Positions 1-11,935 of a stretch of DNA of 64,000 nucleotides are shown piece by piece (position 1 is the stretch's first letter; each line of letters starts with the position of its first letter). The notes beneath the pieces are model-generated. The model was not told the origin of the DNA, made no database searches, and worked only from the letters and a program-made list of their open reading frames with translations. The position numbers and the translations under genes were made by a program. The stretch is from NCBI RefSeq assembly GCF_963676685.1, contig NC_092350.1, forward strand, positions 5,569,486 through 5,633,485, read 5' to 3'. This DNA comes from Mytilus edulis. Taxonomy: Eukaryota; Mollusca; Bivalvia; Mytilida; Mytilidae.

Positions 1-897
1 TCATAACCAGAGCTGTGTTTCTTGTTTTAGAATGAATTCTCCGCTTTTGAGAAATTTATATTGTTATTGAATTTAACCGCTTATAACTATTTGCCTCTTG
101 GTTAATTTTATACATTATATTTAAGTAACAGTGACTGGTTATTTAATTTTGTATTGTTTTTTTCTCGATTCGTTCAAATTTTCTTCCCTTTCGCACTTTA
201 CAGGTACCCCTCTCTTCACCCCTTTTAGATTTTTATTATTTGGTGAAATTAATTTCACAAATATATCATATTATATATTCATATAATAAAAGACACGTTT
301 AAAACTCTTGACTTGTCTTATTCGTTCCTATCTAATAAAGAGTTACGACCATCACAATTTTAAGTTACGACCATCCTGAACAGTTTTGTTGTTTTAGTTA
401 CGACCATCATGCTCGAATTATTAAATGACTATTTTACGAAAATTGAAATGTTTTTATGTATCAAATTTTGTTTCACTATCAACGCACTAACGATTAGTAT
501 GTATGAGACAAGTGGTTTGGCTCAAATAAATCTTTTACTCGCGGCACGAAAATCGGAAAAGAAAAATTTATCCGTAGAGTTGTCTCCCATTTTCGGATGG
601 TCGTAAGTGACGACCAACCGCTTACCACCAGTGTACCATTAAAACCATACTTTTGTATTATTATAACAGTCTGATTTGTATTGTCTATCATCTCATAGAC
701 ACTATTTGTCATGTGACCGTGACGTCACCAACGTTTTTCCATGATTTATTTCTTAAAATGGAATTAGAATTCAATTAAAGGACTTACAATAATATTTGTT
801 CTGTGTAGTGAAATCATAAAAAATGTGGTACACACTGAAAAACCCACGTAGCTCCTTAAACACACATCACACATAATGTTAGTTTATACTATTACAG
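1..897. other. AT-rich sequence upstream of first visible exon
   Basis: No exon or known repeat was recognised here. The stretch probably lies in an intron of the arylsulfatase gene, because the first visible exon starts with an acceptor AG at 896-897 and continues an open protein. The only structure seen is a small set of repeated motifs at 343-606, listed separately. Confidence 0.5.
343..606. repeat. Short direct and inverted motif cluster (AGTTACGACCATC)
   Basis: The 13-mer AGTTACGACCATC, or a near copy, occurs three times (about 341, 363 and 396). Its reverse complement GATGGTCGTAA occurs at 596-606. Direct copies on one side and an inverted copy on the other recall, on a small scale, the foldback element at 51752-52654. 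No target duplication was seen. Confidence 0.35.
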
Positions 898-3800
898 GAA
901 TGGTAACGGCGATGGACCAATCAGTTGGCACAATTCTCTCTGCTCTTAGGAAATACAAAATGCTGGGAAATACAATTATTGTATTTACAACTGATGTAAG
1001 TTACTGGTTGAAAGCCTCGTCATGACTTTGAATTGAACAACAGCAATACAAGTGTTATTCATTTGTTTTTTTTTTCTTGTGTCCTGAAAGAATAACCTTA
1101 TTTTTCTTTCCACCAGTTAAGGACTACAGGTATTTTATAAATCTAAGCATGAGATTGTATCCCCCCCCCCAAAAAAAAAAGAAGAGAAAAAAAGTAAAGT
1201 TTTATAATTGCCATTTCTAGTTATTTTAGATTTAAAGATTAAAGATGAGTAAGTATAAAGCTGTATCACATAAGCTTTCTTTATTTGTTTTTTTTAAATA
1301 CTTTATTTTTATGTTCAGAATGGAGGAGCAGCAAATATTGCCGGAAGTAATTTGCCTCTCCGTGGGTCTAAGACGACATTGTGGGAAGGTGGTACCCGTG
1401 GGGTTGGTTTTGTGTATAGTAAGAGATTGTTCAAGAGGAAATACGTTCATGAAGGGTAAGTAAAGTCTTGTTAAAAAAAGAAATTATGAGGGTAACTAGT
1501 GTCCAGGGAAACACATGGTCATGACTATTACCGAAGGAAGTAAAGACGTATGAAACAACCCACAATCCTATACACAAAACACTACATATAAGTACCTTGG
1601 AGACACATATATTGTATTTCTTATATATATTTCACGGGGTTCTGCTAAAATGTTCGTACTTAAACGAGAAGTTCACAATAGGAAATTAAACAGTTCACCT
1701 TAGTATAAACACCAGAAGAGAGCACACACAGCAATTTTGAGTTGAGAAATTTATGTACATTTTGAGTATTGATAAGCAAATATACAAATGACATTGTTAA
1801 CCAACATCAACATTCGGTTGAAAGGAAAGCTGTTTTTTGTCTTTAGGTGCACATTCATTCATTTTGATATCTCCTTTGAACAAAACCAGGACTCCCAAAA
1901 ATAAATACGTTATGAAAGATGTAAGATAAACAAAACATCTCTTTTGGCAGTTTTAATCACTAATGTGTACCACCAGTACTGCATATAGCGGTCTTTTCAA
2001 TTTCATTTGTTTTGTAAACAAGTAAATCATACAGAGAATCTGATGGTGATGAAACAATACGACAATCCTTAAATAGTCCAATAGAAGCATACATTAAGAA
2101 TGTGTTGAACTTTCTTCGGTTGCAACGCTCTTTCTTCATCATTTTTTTGAAAATGACTGTTGAGGTATTTACAATATGATTAAAATACTTTTAAGGTTGT
2201 TCCATGCTGTTGATTGGGTACCCACATTATTAGCTGCTGCTGGTGGTAAACAAGGTAGGTTTTTACTTAGTTTAACAATTGTGAACAGTTTCATTGACAA
2301 CACAGGTTTCAATGCTCTGAATTTTCAACCAACACTTTTACGCAAATCATTAAATCGATACATTTCCATTTGGTGTAGAATCCAATACTGGTAAGGGCTC
2401 TTTGTCAAGTTATCATATTTATTTTATAATATCGCTTTAACTTGCCCAAAAATCTAAATACTAAATACTACTAAATATATAAAATATCTGTGAGCATATA
2501 TATCTTTTTCTATGATTTAAGACAAGAAATTAGATGGAATAAACCAGTGGCCTATGTTACGTGGAGGTAAACCATCAAGAAGAAATGGATTCGTCTACTC
2601 TATAAGTGAAACAAGTGCAGCAATACGGTAAATATTATTTTTACACTGTTTAATGCATGATTCATATTGAGCAGGATTTGCTAACTCTTCCGTAGCACAT
2701 TAATATGTGTGACTCTGTCTTTGGTTTTCTATGTTGTGTTTAGCGTACTGTTGTTTGCCTTTAAGTATGTTTTCCCATGGCGTTGTCAGTTTATTTACGA
2801 CTTATAAGATTTAATGTCCCTTTGGTATCTGTCGCCTCTGTTTTGATTATATCATGATGTTCACTTTTGTTTCTTATATGTATACAGTGACTATAATCAC
2901 AGAGATAAAATCATACTATGCATAATGTTAATGAGTCTGAAACCCAATTAACTAATAAACCAAAAAAGACAACATTATTTCTTGTTTATACTGTGTAAAA
3001 CTACTTTGACTCAAACAAGCATTTCTACGTTTTGTATTTTATGGCCATTGACGTAATACATTATAATTAGTTATCAAAGGTACTAGGATTATAACTTTGT
3101 ACGCCAGACGCGCGTTTCGTCTACACAAGATTCATCAGTGACGCTCATATCAAAACATTTATATAAGCCTGGCAATATTGATGATTTATTACAACCACAA
3201 CGACGATGCTGGTGGTGGATGTTAAGTCCCCGAGATATAAGAAGATGAAAATGTTAACAAATATTACTGACTTTCTATTTAGTAAAAATAATATTCATGA
3301 TACTTCAATCTATTTTTCTACCGCAGGAATAAATTACCATAGCTGAATTTGGCAAAAATTTGGTTCCTCACTGCACTTCAACTTCGTACTTTATTCTTCC
3401 TTTTTAACTTTTTTGATTCGAGCTCGAGTATAGATGAATCTTCTTTTGTAGACGAAACACGAGTATGTTGTACCAATTCTTGATCTTGGTACCTATGACG
3501 AATTGGTCCTTACTACTCTTCAACTTACTTCTTGTTTGACTTTCTCACTATTTTGATATGAGCGTCACTGATGAGTCTTATGTGGACAAAACGCGCGTCT
3601 GACATATTAAATTATAAGCCAGGTACCTTTAATAACTATTTACACCACCGGGTCGATACCGCTGCTGGTGGACGTTGCAAAAGTATTAATTTTTTGAAAT
3701 ACTAAGGATTTTCCTATCCCAGTGATAGATTACCTTAATAGCCGTATTGGGTCACCAATACTCTTCAATATTGTACTTGATTGAATTTTTCACTATTTTA

Positions 3801-6800
3801 ATCTGAGCCCTCATATATATGAGTCTTATGTAAACGAAACGCTCGTTTTACGTATCAAATTATAATCCTGGTGCCTTTGACAACTATGCACACCACTGGG
3901 TCGATGCCACTGTTGGTGAACGTTTCATCCCCGATGGTATCACCAGCCCAGTAGTCACGCTTCGGTGTTGACATGTATTTCAATTTTATATGATCATTTT
4001 AAGCTCACCTGGCCCGAAGGGCCAAGTGAGGTTTTCCCTTCACTTGGCGTCCGGCGTCCTGCGTCGTCCGTCGTCGTCCGTCGTCGTTAACTTTTACAAA
4101 AATCTTCTCCTCTGAAACTACTGCGCCAAATTTAACCAAACTTTGTCGCAATCATCATTGGGGTATATAGTTTAAAATATGTGTCCGGTGACCCGGCCAT
4201 CCAACCAAGATGGCCGCCACGGCTAAATATAGAACATAGGGGTAAAATGCAGTTTTTGGCTTATAACTCAAAAAGCAAAGCATTTAATGCAAATCTGACA
4301 TGGGGGTAAAATTGTTTATCAGGTCAAGATATATCTACCCTGAAATTTTCAGATGAATCGGACAACCCGTTGTTGGGTTGCTGCCCCTGAATTGGTAATT
4401 TTATGGAAATTTTGCTGTTTTTATACGCCCGTCAAAATTTTGACGGGACGTATTATGGTATACATATGTCCGGTGTCCGTCCGTCCGTCTGTCTGTCTGT
4501 CTGTCCGTCCGTCTGTCCGTCTGTCCGGCGTAAACATGTCGCACCGTAACTTGAGAACGACTTATCCAAATTTCATGAATCTTAACATAGTTGTTTCTTA
4601 TGATGGTCAAATGATCTGTATACATTTTGGTGAAAATAAGATTAAAACTTTTTGGGTTACGGCACTTTGTAACTAAAACAGGGGTGTGTTTTTTTCACAT
4701 GTCGCACCGTATCTCAAAAACGATTCTTGATTATGGCTTAAAACTTAAAACACTTCATAGTTATATTAATCTTAATATCTGTATACTTTTTGGTGATGAT
4801 TAAAAATTTAATTTTGAGTTATTGAGTATTTTGTAAAAAAAAGGGGGAGGTTTTTTTTACATGTCGCACCATATCTCAAAAATGATTTAGGATTATTTCT
4901 TAAAACTTTACACATGTCTTTGTTATATTAATCTAAAGATCTGTATACTTTTTGGTGATGATTCAAAATTTCATTTTTAAGTTATTGAGTATTTTGTAAA
5001 AAAGGGGGAGGTTTTTTTTTTCATGTTGTGCCGTATCTCAAAAACAATTTATGATTATTGCTTAAAACTTTACACACTTTTTTGTTATATAAATCTAAAG
5101 ATCTGTATACTTTTTGGTGATGATTCAAAACTTTATTTTGGAGTTATTGAGTATTTTGTTAAACAGGGGAGGGTTTTTTTTACATGTCGCGCAGTATCTC
5201 AAAAATAATTTATGATTATTGCTTAAAACTTTACACTCTTCTATGTTATATTAATCTAAAGATCTGTATACTTTTTGGTTTTGATTCAAAATTTTATTTT
5301 AGTGATATTTAGTTTTTTTGTAAAAAAAGAAAACAGGGATGGGGGTTTCACATGTCCCGCCGCATCTCAAAAACAATAAATGCATGGTTATTGCTTAAAA
5401 CTTTCTCAGAAACTATTTATGATTATTGCATAAAACTTCCACACAAGACGTCGGGCGTATCTTGCGCTCATGGCGCAGCTGTTTATTGGTTATTATCTTG
5501 AATATTATTATAGATAGAGATAAACTGTAAACAGCAATAATGTTCAGCAAAGTAAGATTTACAAATAAGTCAACATAACCGAAATGGTCAGTTGACCCTT
5601 TAGGAGTTATTGACCTTTATAGTCAATTTTTAACCATTTTTCGTAGTAATCTTTTACAAAAATCTTCTCCTCTGAAACTACTGGGCTAAATTAATCCAAA
5701 CTTGGCCACAATCATCTTTGGGGTATGTAGTTAAAAAAAATGTGTCCGGTGACCCGGCCATCCAACCAAGATGGCCGCTACGGCTAAATATAGAACATAG
5801 GGGTAACATGCAGTTTTAGGCTTATAACTAAAAAATCAAAGCATTTAGAGCAAATCTGACGTAATCAAATTGTTTATTATGTCAAGATCTATCTGCCCTG
5901 AAATTTTCAGATGGATCCGACAACCGGTTGTTGGGTTGCTGCCCCTAAATTGGTAATTTTAAGGAAATTTTGGCGATTTTTGTTATTATCTTGAATATTA
6001 TTATAGATAGAGAAAAACTGTAAACAGCAATAATGTACAGCAAAGTAAGACCTAAAAATAAGTCAACATGACCAAATTGGTCAATTGACTCCCTAAGGAG
6101 TTATTGTCCTTTATAGTCAATTTTAAACAATTTTCATAAAATTTGTAAATTTTTACTAACATTTTCCACTGAAACTACTGGGCCAAGATCACTATAGATA
6201 GAGATAATTGTAAGCAGCAAGAATGTTCAGTAAAGTAAGATCTACAAACGCATCACCAACACTAAAACACAATTTTGTCATGAATCCATCTGTGTGTCCT
6301 TCGTTTATGATATGCACATAGACCAAGGCGAGCGACACAGGCTCTTTAGAGCTTCTATTTATAAATTTACTGCTAGCAAAAGTATTTACTATTCGAAATA
6401 CTAAAAACTTTCTTATCTCAGGCATATATTACCGTAGCCGTATTCGGCACAAATTCCACAACTTTTGGGATTGTTGGGTCCTCAATGCTCTTCAACTTTG
6501 TACTTGTATTTTGATCTTAGCGTCCCTGATGAGCATTATTTAGACGAAAAGTGCGTCTGGTGTATCAAATTATAAGCCTTGTGTTTCTTGATAACTATTA
6601 TATATATCTACAAATTAGACTTCTTAATTCCGCCATTAAGATAGAAAAGGTAACCCAATTTAAACAACAAAAGATTAATGATTTTTTTTTAATACTGTAT
6701 CTTTCTCTTGAACATGTATGTCGTGTGTAAATCAAGTTAACATTTCACCTCATGTGTTGGTTTTATTTCAGAATTGGTGACTACAAACTTATTGTAGGAA

Positions 6801-9050
6801 GTCCAGGAATTTATAACCAATGGTTTACAATACCCAAAACTAAGTCGTTCTGTAACAGTGGAGAAGTCGCCGAAGATATATTTTTATACGATAATTTGAA
6901 TAATGCTGTCCGAAATATAAAGAGTTACATCAGTTGGTTTGGAAGTACATTGCCTGGATATTCTTATTGGCGACATTATAAACGATTGCATGCTCTACAG
7001 AAGTGTAAGCAGAAGGCTAAGAAAGAAAGACAGAAGTGGGTGTTTCCTAAGTTCCTGTTATATAACATAAAAGGTATGAAAATAGTGAAATCTATCTTAA
7101 TTATAGACTGATTGTATCGCTATAAATTAAAATTTCAGCGGTATACACACAGGAAACCAGAATGTAGACACCACTTAATATTCAACATACAATGAAATAT
7201 TCTCATACAATATGTAACGAAATATTCTCATTCAATATGTAATATTCTATATACAATAAAATATTCTCATACAATATGTAATATTCTATATACAATGAAA
7301 TATTCTATATACAATGAAATATTCTACATACAATATGTTATAGTCTACATACAATATTATATTCAACATACAATTTATTCTACATACAATGTAATATTCT
7401 GCATACAAGGTGATATTCTACATACAATGTAATATTCTCCATACAAGGTAACATTCTACATACAATGTAATATTCTACATACAATGAAATATTCTACATA
7501 CAATGTAATATTCTACATACAATGAAGTAATCTGTATACAATTTTTAACCGGATTTTTGTGACAAAAATGTCGGTTATTGATTTGGGGATGTACGGCGGG
7601 CGGGCGGTCGGTCGGGCGGGTGGGCGGGCGTTCGTCATTCAAATGTTGTCCGTGCATTAACTCATAAACCGTTCAACCAAAGCTTTTAAAATTTTAATAT
7701 GTTGTTACTGACAACTAAATGAAGGTCAAGTTCAATAATGGCGATTTTGACTTTTACCGTTCAGGAGTTATGGTTCTTGAAAGATTGAAAAATGGAGTTT
7801 CCAGTCGTGTCCGTGCATTTACGCATGAACTGCTTTACCAAAGCTTTCCAAATTTTAATATGTTGTTACTGATGACAAAATAGAGGTCAAGTTCAATAAT
7901 GACGATTTTGACTTTTACCGTTCAGGAGTTATGGTTCTTGAAAGATTGTGAAATGGCGTTTCCATTCACGTTGTTGCATTTACTCATGAACCATTCAATC
8001 TAAGCTTTTCAAATTTTAAGATGATGATACTGATGACAAAATGGAGGTCAAATTTGATATTGACGATTTCCACTTTCACCATTCATCAGTAATGGTTCTT
8101 GTGATATTGCCAGGACACAAATAAATATTAATAAATCCGGTTTGCTGTCGTTGTGACAGCCTCTTGTATATTCTTCATACAATGTAATGTTCTACATACA
8201 ATGTAACATTCTACATACAATGTTAAAAGTAAAATCACAAAAATACTGATCCCCGAGAAAATTCATAACAGAAAGTCCCTCATCAAATGGCAAAATTAAT
8301 AGCTTAAAATACATCAAACGAATGGATAACAACTGTCACACTCCTGACTTGGTACAGGTATTTTGTAATGTAGACAATAGTGGATTGAACCTGGTTTTAC
8401 AGCTAGCTAATTCTCTCACTTGTATGACAGTCACATCAAATTCCACTGTATCGACAACGATGTGTGAACAAAACAAACAGACATAATAGGTAAAAATGTC
8501 GAAAAGACAGCAGTCAACATTGTTTAATAATCTTAATCTCTAAATCAAACATGCAAATATGTAACAAAAAAGCACAGAATGACGTATAGACCAAGCATAT
8601 TAGCCAAAATTAAAGACAAGAATACACAAAGTTACCATAACACAATGACGGGATGTATAAGTACAGAACCACGTCATATATGCAACAAAAAAAACACACA
8701 AAGGAAATATTCCACATACAATGATTTTCTACACATAATGAAATATTCGTCGTACAAAGCAATATATCAAAAATGTTTAAAATTTGCACATTATGCACCG
8801 AATAAATATTCGAATTCAATTGATTTGTTTTACATTTCAATAAACAAAACACATTTGACACTATTTTTTTTTTGTTATAGAGGACCCTACAGAAACCAAG
8901 AATCTTGCCGGAAGTAAACCAATGATATTCAGAAAGTTAAAAAGTCGTTTGGAGAGGTACTGGAAAAGAGCTAAGATTTTCCCAAATCAATCTACATTCA
9001 GTGATAATACTGGAAAAGTCAATGGAGTATGGACACCTGGCTGGTGCTAA
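898..9050 (+). CDS. Arylsulfatase (B/I/J type), last six exons, 5'-partial
   Basis: Exons are 898-995, 1319-1455, 2196-2254, 2522-2627, 6772-7073 and 8881-9050 (stop TAA). All introns start GT and end AG, and the codon phases agree across every junction. The exons give about 290 residues, the C-terminal half of a lysosomal or secreted sulfatase that hydrolyses sulfate esters of glycosaminoglycans or similar substrates. Visible family marks are MVTAMDQSVGTI, IVFTTD|NGG (the metal-binding Asp-Asn pair split by an intron), LWEGGTRGVGFV, HAVDWVPTLL, the active-site lysine region IRIGDYKLIVGSPG, and the ending NGVWTPGWC. The CxPSR formylglycine site must lie upstream of the window. Compared with human ARSB the spacer between HEG and the LFHAVDW block is short, so a micro-exon could be missing. 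The 4.1-kb and 1.8-kb introns are filled with repeats. B, I and J members cannot be told apart from this half. Confidence 0.9.
2719..2840 (+). repeat. Retroelement 3'-tail fragment
   Basis: The stretch contains GGTTTTCTATGTTGTG, CATGGCGTTGTCAGTTTATT and CCCTTTGGTATCT in the order found downstream of the reverse-transcriptase remnants at 12080-12215 and 35380-35530. It is a solitary, diverged fragment of the same tail inside an arylsulfatase intron. Confidence 0.6.
3085..3960. repeat. Dispersed family with GACGAAACGCGCGTCTGGCG and GGGTATCACCAGCCCAGTAG
   Basis: A minus-oriented piece (TACGCCAGACGCGCGTTTCG at about 3101) is followed by plus-oriented pieces carrying ACGCGCGTCTGACAT near 3590, CGATACCGCTGCTGGTGGACG near 3654 and GGTATCACCAGCCCAGTAG near 3937. 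The same blocks recur at 6390-6600, 14810-16010, 16255-16510 and 63720-63935. No coding capacity was seen and the class is unknown. Confidence 0.75.
4004..6180 (+). mobile_element. Hairpin-headed non-coding element with ~500-bp tandem units, carrying a nested insertion
   Basis: The element opens with a hairpin at 4004-4030 (GGCCCGAAGGGCC core within CTCACC...AAGTGAG). A CGTCCGTCGTC-rich microsatellite (4045-4090) follows, then an AT-rich body. The marker TGAAACTACTG recurs at about 4112, 5672 and 6169. After subtracting the 1.06-kb nested element at 4422-5482, the spacing is about 500 and 497 bp. A related minus-strand copy lies at 20990-21465. There are no ORFs. The 3' limit is uncertain. 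Confidence 0.7.
4422..5482 (+). mobile_element. Nested hairpin-headed element with ~162-bp tandem units
   Basis: The element begins at a perfect palindrome, CCCGTCAAAATTTTGACGGG (4428-4447), followed by a GTCCGTCTGTC microsatellite (4474-4526). The marker ATGTCGCACCGT (or a variant) recurs with its G at 4538, 4701, 4863, 5025, 5186 and 5354, so units are about 161-168 bp. It ends near a short hairpin, GCGCTCATGGCGC, close to 5475. It interrupts the surrounding element: other copies of the host read straight from the GCTGTTTTT block into GGTTATTATCTTG, which here sit on either side. The short open frames inside are not credible genes. Confidence 0.75.
6390..6600 (+). repeat. Fragment of the GCGTCTGG dispersed family
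   Basis: The order CCTCAATGCTCTTCAACTT, GTCCCTGATGAG, AGACGAAAAGTGCGTCTGG, TCAAATTATAAGCC matches the family at 3085-3960 and 14810-16010. It is diverged and non-coding, and lies in the fourth visible arylsulfatase intron. Confidence 0.65.
7175..8223 (+). repeat. Minisatellite of ATTCTACATACAATG units, interrupted
   Basis: Degenerate units of roughly 17-20 bp (ATTCTACATACAATGTAAT and variants) run from about 7175 to 7541 and resume at 8167-8223. The gap is filled by the element at 7546-8163. The array lies inside the last arylsulfatase intron and cannot code. Confidence 0.85.
7546..8163 (+). mobile_element. Non-coding element with 161-bp tandem core, inserted in a minisatellite
   Basis: The left boundary carries ACCGGATTT (7548-7556) and the right side its exact inverse AAATCCGGT (8133-8141), followed by a hairpin CTGTCGTTGTGACAG. 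After a G-rich CGGGCGGGCGG microsatellite (7595-7632) comes a unit repeated three times. The marker GTTATGGTTCTTGAAAG falls at 7767, 7928 and about 8089, exactly 161 bp apart. No protein is encoded. Confidence 0.75.
8225..8560. repeat. Dispersed repeat with GAAAGTCCCT and GACTTGGTACAGG blocks
   Basis: GAAAGTCCCTCATCAAATGG is shared in diverged form with 39570-39610. CTGACTTGGTACAGG followed by TTGAACCTGGTTTT recurs at 10075-10135 and, more diverged, at 43230-43285. It is non-coding, with limits unknown. Confidence 0.5.
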
Positions 9051-9744
9051 ATGTTAGAACATTTGAATTCACGGTTATTAGCTTAAATTTACAAACGACT
9101 GGCTTACGTTTGGATTTGAAAAAACTTGAATAGCAATGCTAATTTCAGAAACATGTTTTGAGTATTATTAGATGAGTGTGCAGAATGAAAGTTTTGGACT
9201 GATTGCTGATTGCGTTACGTCATCACCGTTTAGAAGTTCTAAATATAGTTTGTTAATTCGACAATCATCCTTGCTTCACAATGTCAGTAGAGTGTTACTT
9301 ATATATATGTAGGACAGTTGTGTCTCAACAAGAAGAGGTTATAATCTGATCGTTACTGTATAAAATAGTTCAGATTTTTATTTATAAAAATATTTTCTAT
9401 ATTTCATATAATCTTCTATCATGTTGCCATTGTTAACTATTCTTAAGATGTGCATACTCTTCCGGAGCACATGAGATCATTCCCGATCATGCTGACATTG
9501 TTAATTTAGCTTTAGATCCACATACCCTTCCGGAACACCTGAGATCATCCCCGATCATGCTGCTATTGCTATTTCATCTTTCGATTTGAATACCCCGATC
9601 AAACTCACATTGTTAACTTAGATCAAGATTCGCATACCCTCCTGGAAAACCTTAAATCACCCAGATCATGCAGTCATTGCTTACACATTTTCAGAATGGA
9701 ATACCGTCCCGGAGCACCCGATCATGCTGCCATTGCTAAATAAA

Positions 9745-10440
9745 GGCAACAGTAGTATACCGCTGTCAAACTCATAAATCCATGGACAAAAAACAAAATC
9801 GGGATAACAAACTAAAACTAACACATAAGATATAAGAGGGAAACAACGACACAACACTACAATGTAACACACACAGAAACGGACCAAGCATCAGACAAAA
9901 TCCCACGAGAAAAACAAATATAACATCAAAACCAAATACATGAATTTGGGATAGACAAGTACCGTGACACGTCTTATCGCAATGTGAATTTACACTCAAA
10001 ATTAAGAGAAAACAAACGACGCAACGTTAAAATGTAACACACACAGAAACGAACTATAATATAACAATGGCCATATTCCTGACTTGGTACAGGACATTTT
10101 TAAAGAAAAAAAATGGCGTGTTGAACCTGGTTTTGTGGCATGCCAAACATCCCCTTTTATAGCCATGTGAAATATAACATTAAAATGACAAATCAACACC
10201 ACAGGACTACAATATAAATAAATTGGAGAATACAATTGACAAAGAAACACACGAACAACAGCCAACAAAAGGCAACAAGTTGAAAATTTTAATACGCCAG
10301 AAGTGCATTTTATCCACACAAGATCTACTAGTGATGCCCAGATACAAACGTTTGAAAGCCGAAACAAGCATAAAGTCGAACAGCATCGAGGACCAAAAGA
10401 TCAAAAAAGCTGTGCCAAAAACGGCCAGGGTTTTCTGTTA
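9745..10440 (-). repeat. Dispersed non-coding repeat within the satellite
   Basis: Recognisable blocks are GGCAACAGTAGTATACCGC, ATAAATCCATGGACAAAAAA, TGTAACACACACAGAAACG (twice, about 9865 and 10030) and CTGACTTGGTACAGG. A short inverted piece (TCCATGGATTTATGAGTTTG) lies at about 10817. The long frames on both strands are accidental products of this repeat. Confidence 0.6.
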
Positions 10441-10877
10441 GTTACCAGAGCATCCTTATTATTTAGAATAATTTAAACTTTTGCAAACAGTAAATTTATA
10501 AAATTACTAAACAAAAGCTGTACATGATAGAACTGAAATATTAACTAATTACAGGAAAAAACTGAAATACATTACATAACCAGACACATCCGAACAAGCC
10601 CAAACCCCAACGCCAAGTGACGTCATATTTGAAATTGTAAAAAATGACAAAAAATGCTAAGTTATTTTTAGATTTGCATACCGTCCCGGAGCATCTGATA
10701 TCACCCCTGATCATGCCGACATAGTTAATTGCTTTCTAGATATGCATACGCGAGAAGATATACCGGCATAAAACTCAGGGATAAATGAAAGAAAATGAAC
10801 CCGATTTTGTTTTTTGTCCATGGATTTATGAGTTTGACAGCGGTATACTACTGTTGCCTTTATTTTATATCCTATAT

Positions 10878-11259
10878 TACGGAAGCGTAGATAAATATAA
10901 AAAATAAAATGACTTAACTAAGTCAAGTTGGATTTATCTATCATAAGTTAGTAAATGAACTTAATTAAAACAATTTAAAACAGTATAATTGATGAAAACT
11001 CCTTAATTAAGTTTCCTTAACATTAAAGTGTTTTATTTAATGCAACTTAATAAATTCTAAAAAATAAAGATATTTAACTTAACATCCATAAAATTAGAAA
11101 GAATTAATATTGCCATAAATAAAGGAGTTAAATCTCTTATAAGTGAGTAAATCATCTAAATTAAAACAATTTAATGCATTATAGTACACGATATGGTATT
11201 AATTAAGGTTTCTTAAGCATTGTTAACTAATTAATATAAGGCCCCTATACGCTTCCGTA
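10878..11259. mobile_element. 382-bp MITE with TACGGAAGCGTA ends and CTATAT duplication
   Basis: The exact 12-bp inverted ends are TACGGAAGCGTA (10878-10889) and TACGCTTCCGTA (11248-11259). Directly outside both lies the same hexamer CTATAT (10872-10877 and 11260-11265), a target-site duplication. The interior is very AT-rich with repeated TTAAT/ACTTAA words and has no ORF. It inserted in or beside the 68-bp satellite. The superfamily is not identified. Confidence 0.85.
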
Positions 11260-11935
11260 CTATATAGTCTTCTATCATGATGCCATTAATAACTCATCTC
11301 TGGATCTGCATACCTTTCCGGCACACCTGAAATACCGCGACAATGCTTCCATTGTTAACTCATTAGGATAAACAAGGCAGGGTGCATTATAAAACTAAAG
11401 TTCAACAGTAAAGGAGAGTAAAAGACAAGATATATATGCTTGCATAAAATATATGGGGTAAATGAATGAAAACAAGCATGAAGACCATGGCAAGTCAAAG
11501 AAATTGAACATCTAGAAAACCATATCATTGATAATGAGACTGGAAATGGATAAAATAACACATTCACTGACAAAACAAAATAGAATCACAATGAAAAAAA
11601 TGAAAAAAATAGATCATACAGCAAACAAAGAGTTCTTTACACATTAAGCAAGAACAACGACACCTAAGAATGACGAAAACACAACAAAACACCTTTCTGT
11701 AGTATTTTGTTCAAAGATATTCTGTACAGTAGTATTTTACTTTTAAGGCAAATAAAAAGAAGGCAAACCACATCCTCTTGTAGTTGTGGGTAAAGTTGTT
11801 TGTCCACACAACGGAAAAACTACTAGCGACTGATTCCTAGATTATCAAAATAAATAACAAATTTCAATAATGTTTTGATATAAAAGTATAATTTACAAAT
11901 AAAACAATAGCAAAAAAAACAAAACATGTGCCCTT

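Larger units (their letters stand above)
9410..11370 (+). repeat. ~68-bp satellite array, split by two insertions
   Basis: Units resembling ATCATGCTGCCATTGTTAA...CATACCCTTCCGGAGCACCTGA lie at 9410-9740, 10655-10745 and 11275-11370. The CCGG marker falls at 9462, 9530, about 9640 and 9709, so the period is about 68-69 bp. The array is interrupted by a dispersed repeat at 9745-10440 and by sequence holding the MITE at 10878-11259. A single-copy equivalent (CTTACCCTTCCGGAGCACCTGA) lies at 35335-35356 in the 3' region of a retroelement, a likely source. Confidence 0.75.

Noticed and set aside
4353..4676. Frames with repeated SVRPSV / RRTDRQT peptides
   Set aside because: They are translations of the GTCCGTCTGTC microsatellite in an element head.
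9681..10404. Several long minus-strand frames rich in Leu/Phe/Cys
   Set aside because: They fall inside a dispersed repeat and overlap each other in different frames; composition reflects the AT/AC-rich repeat.
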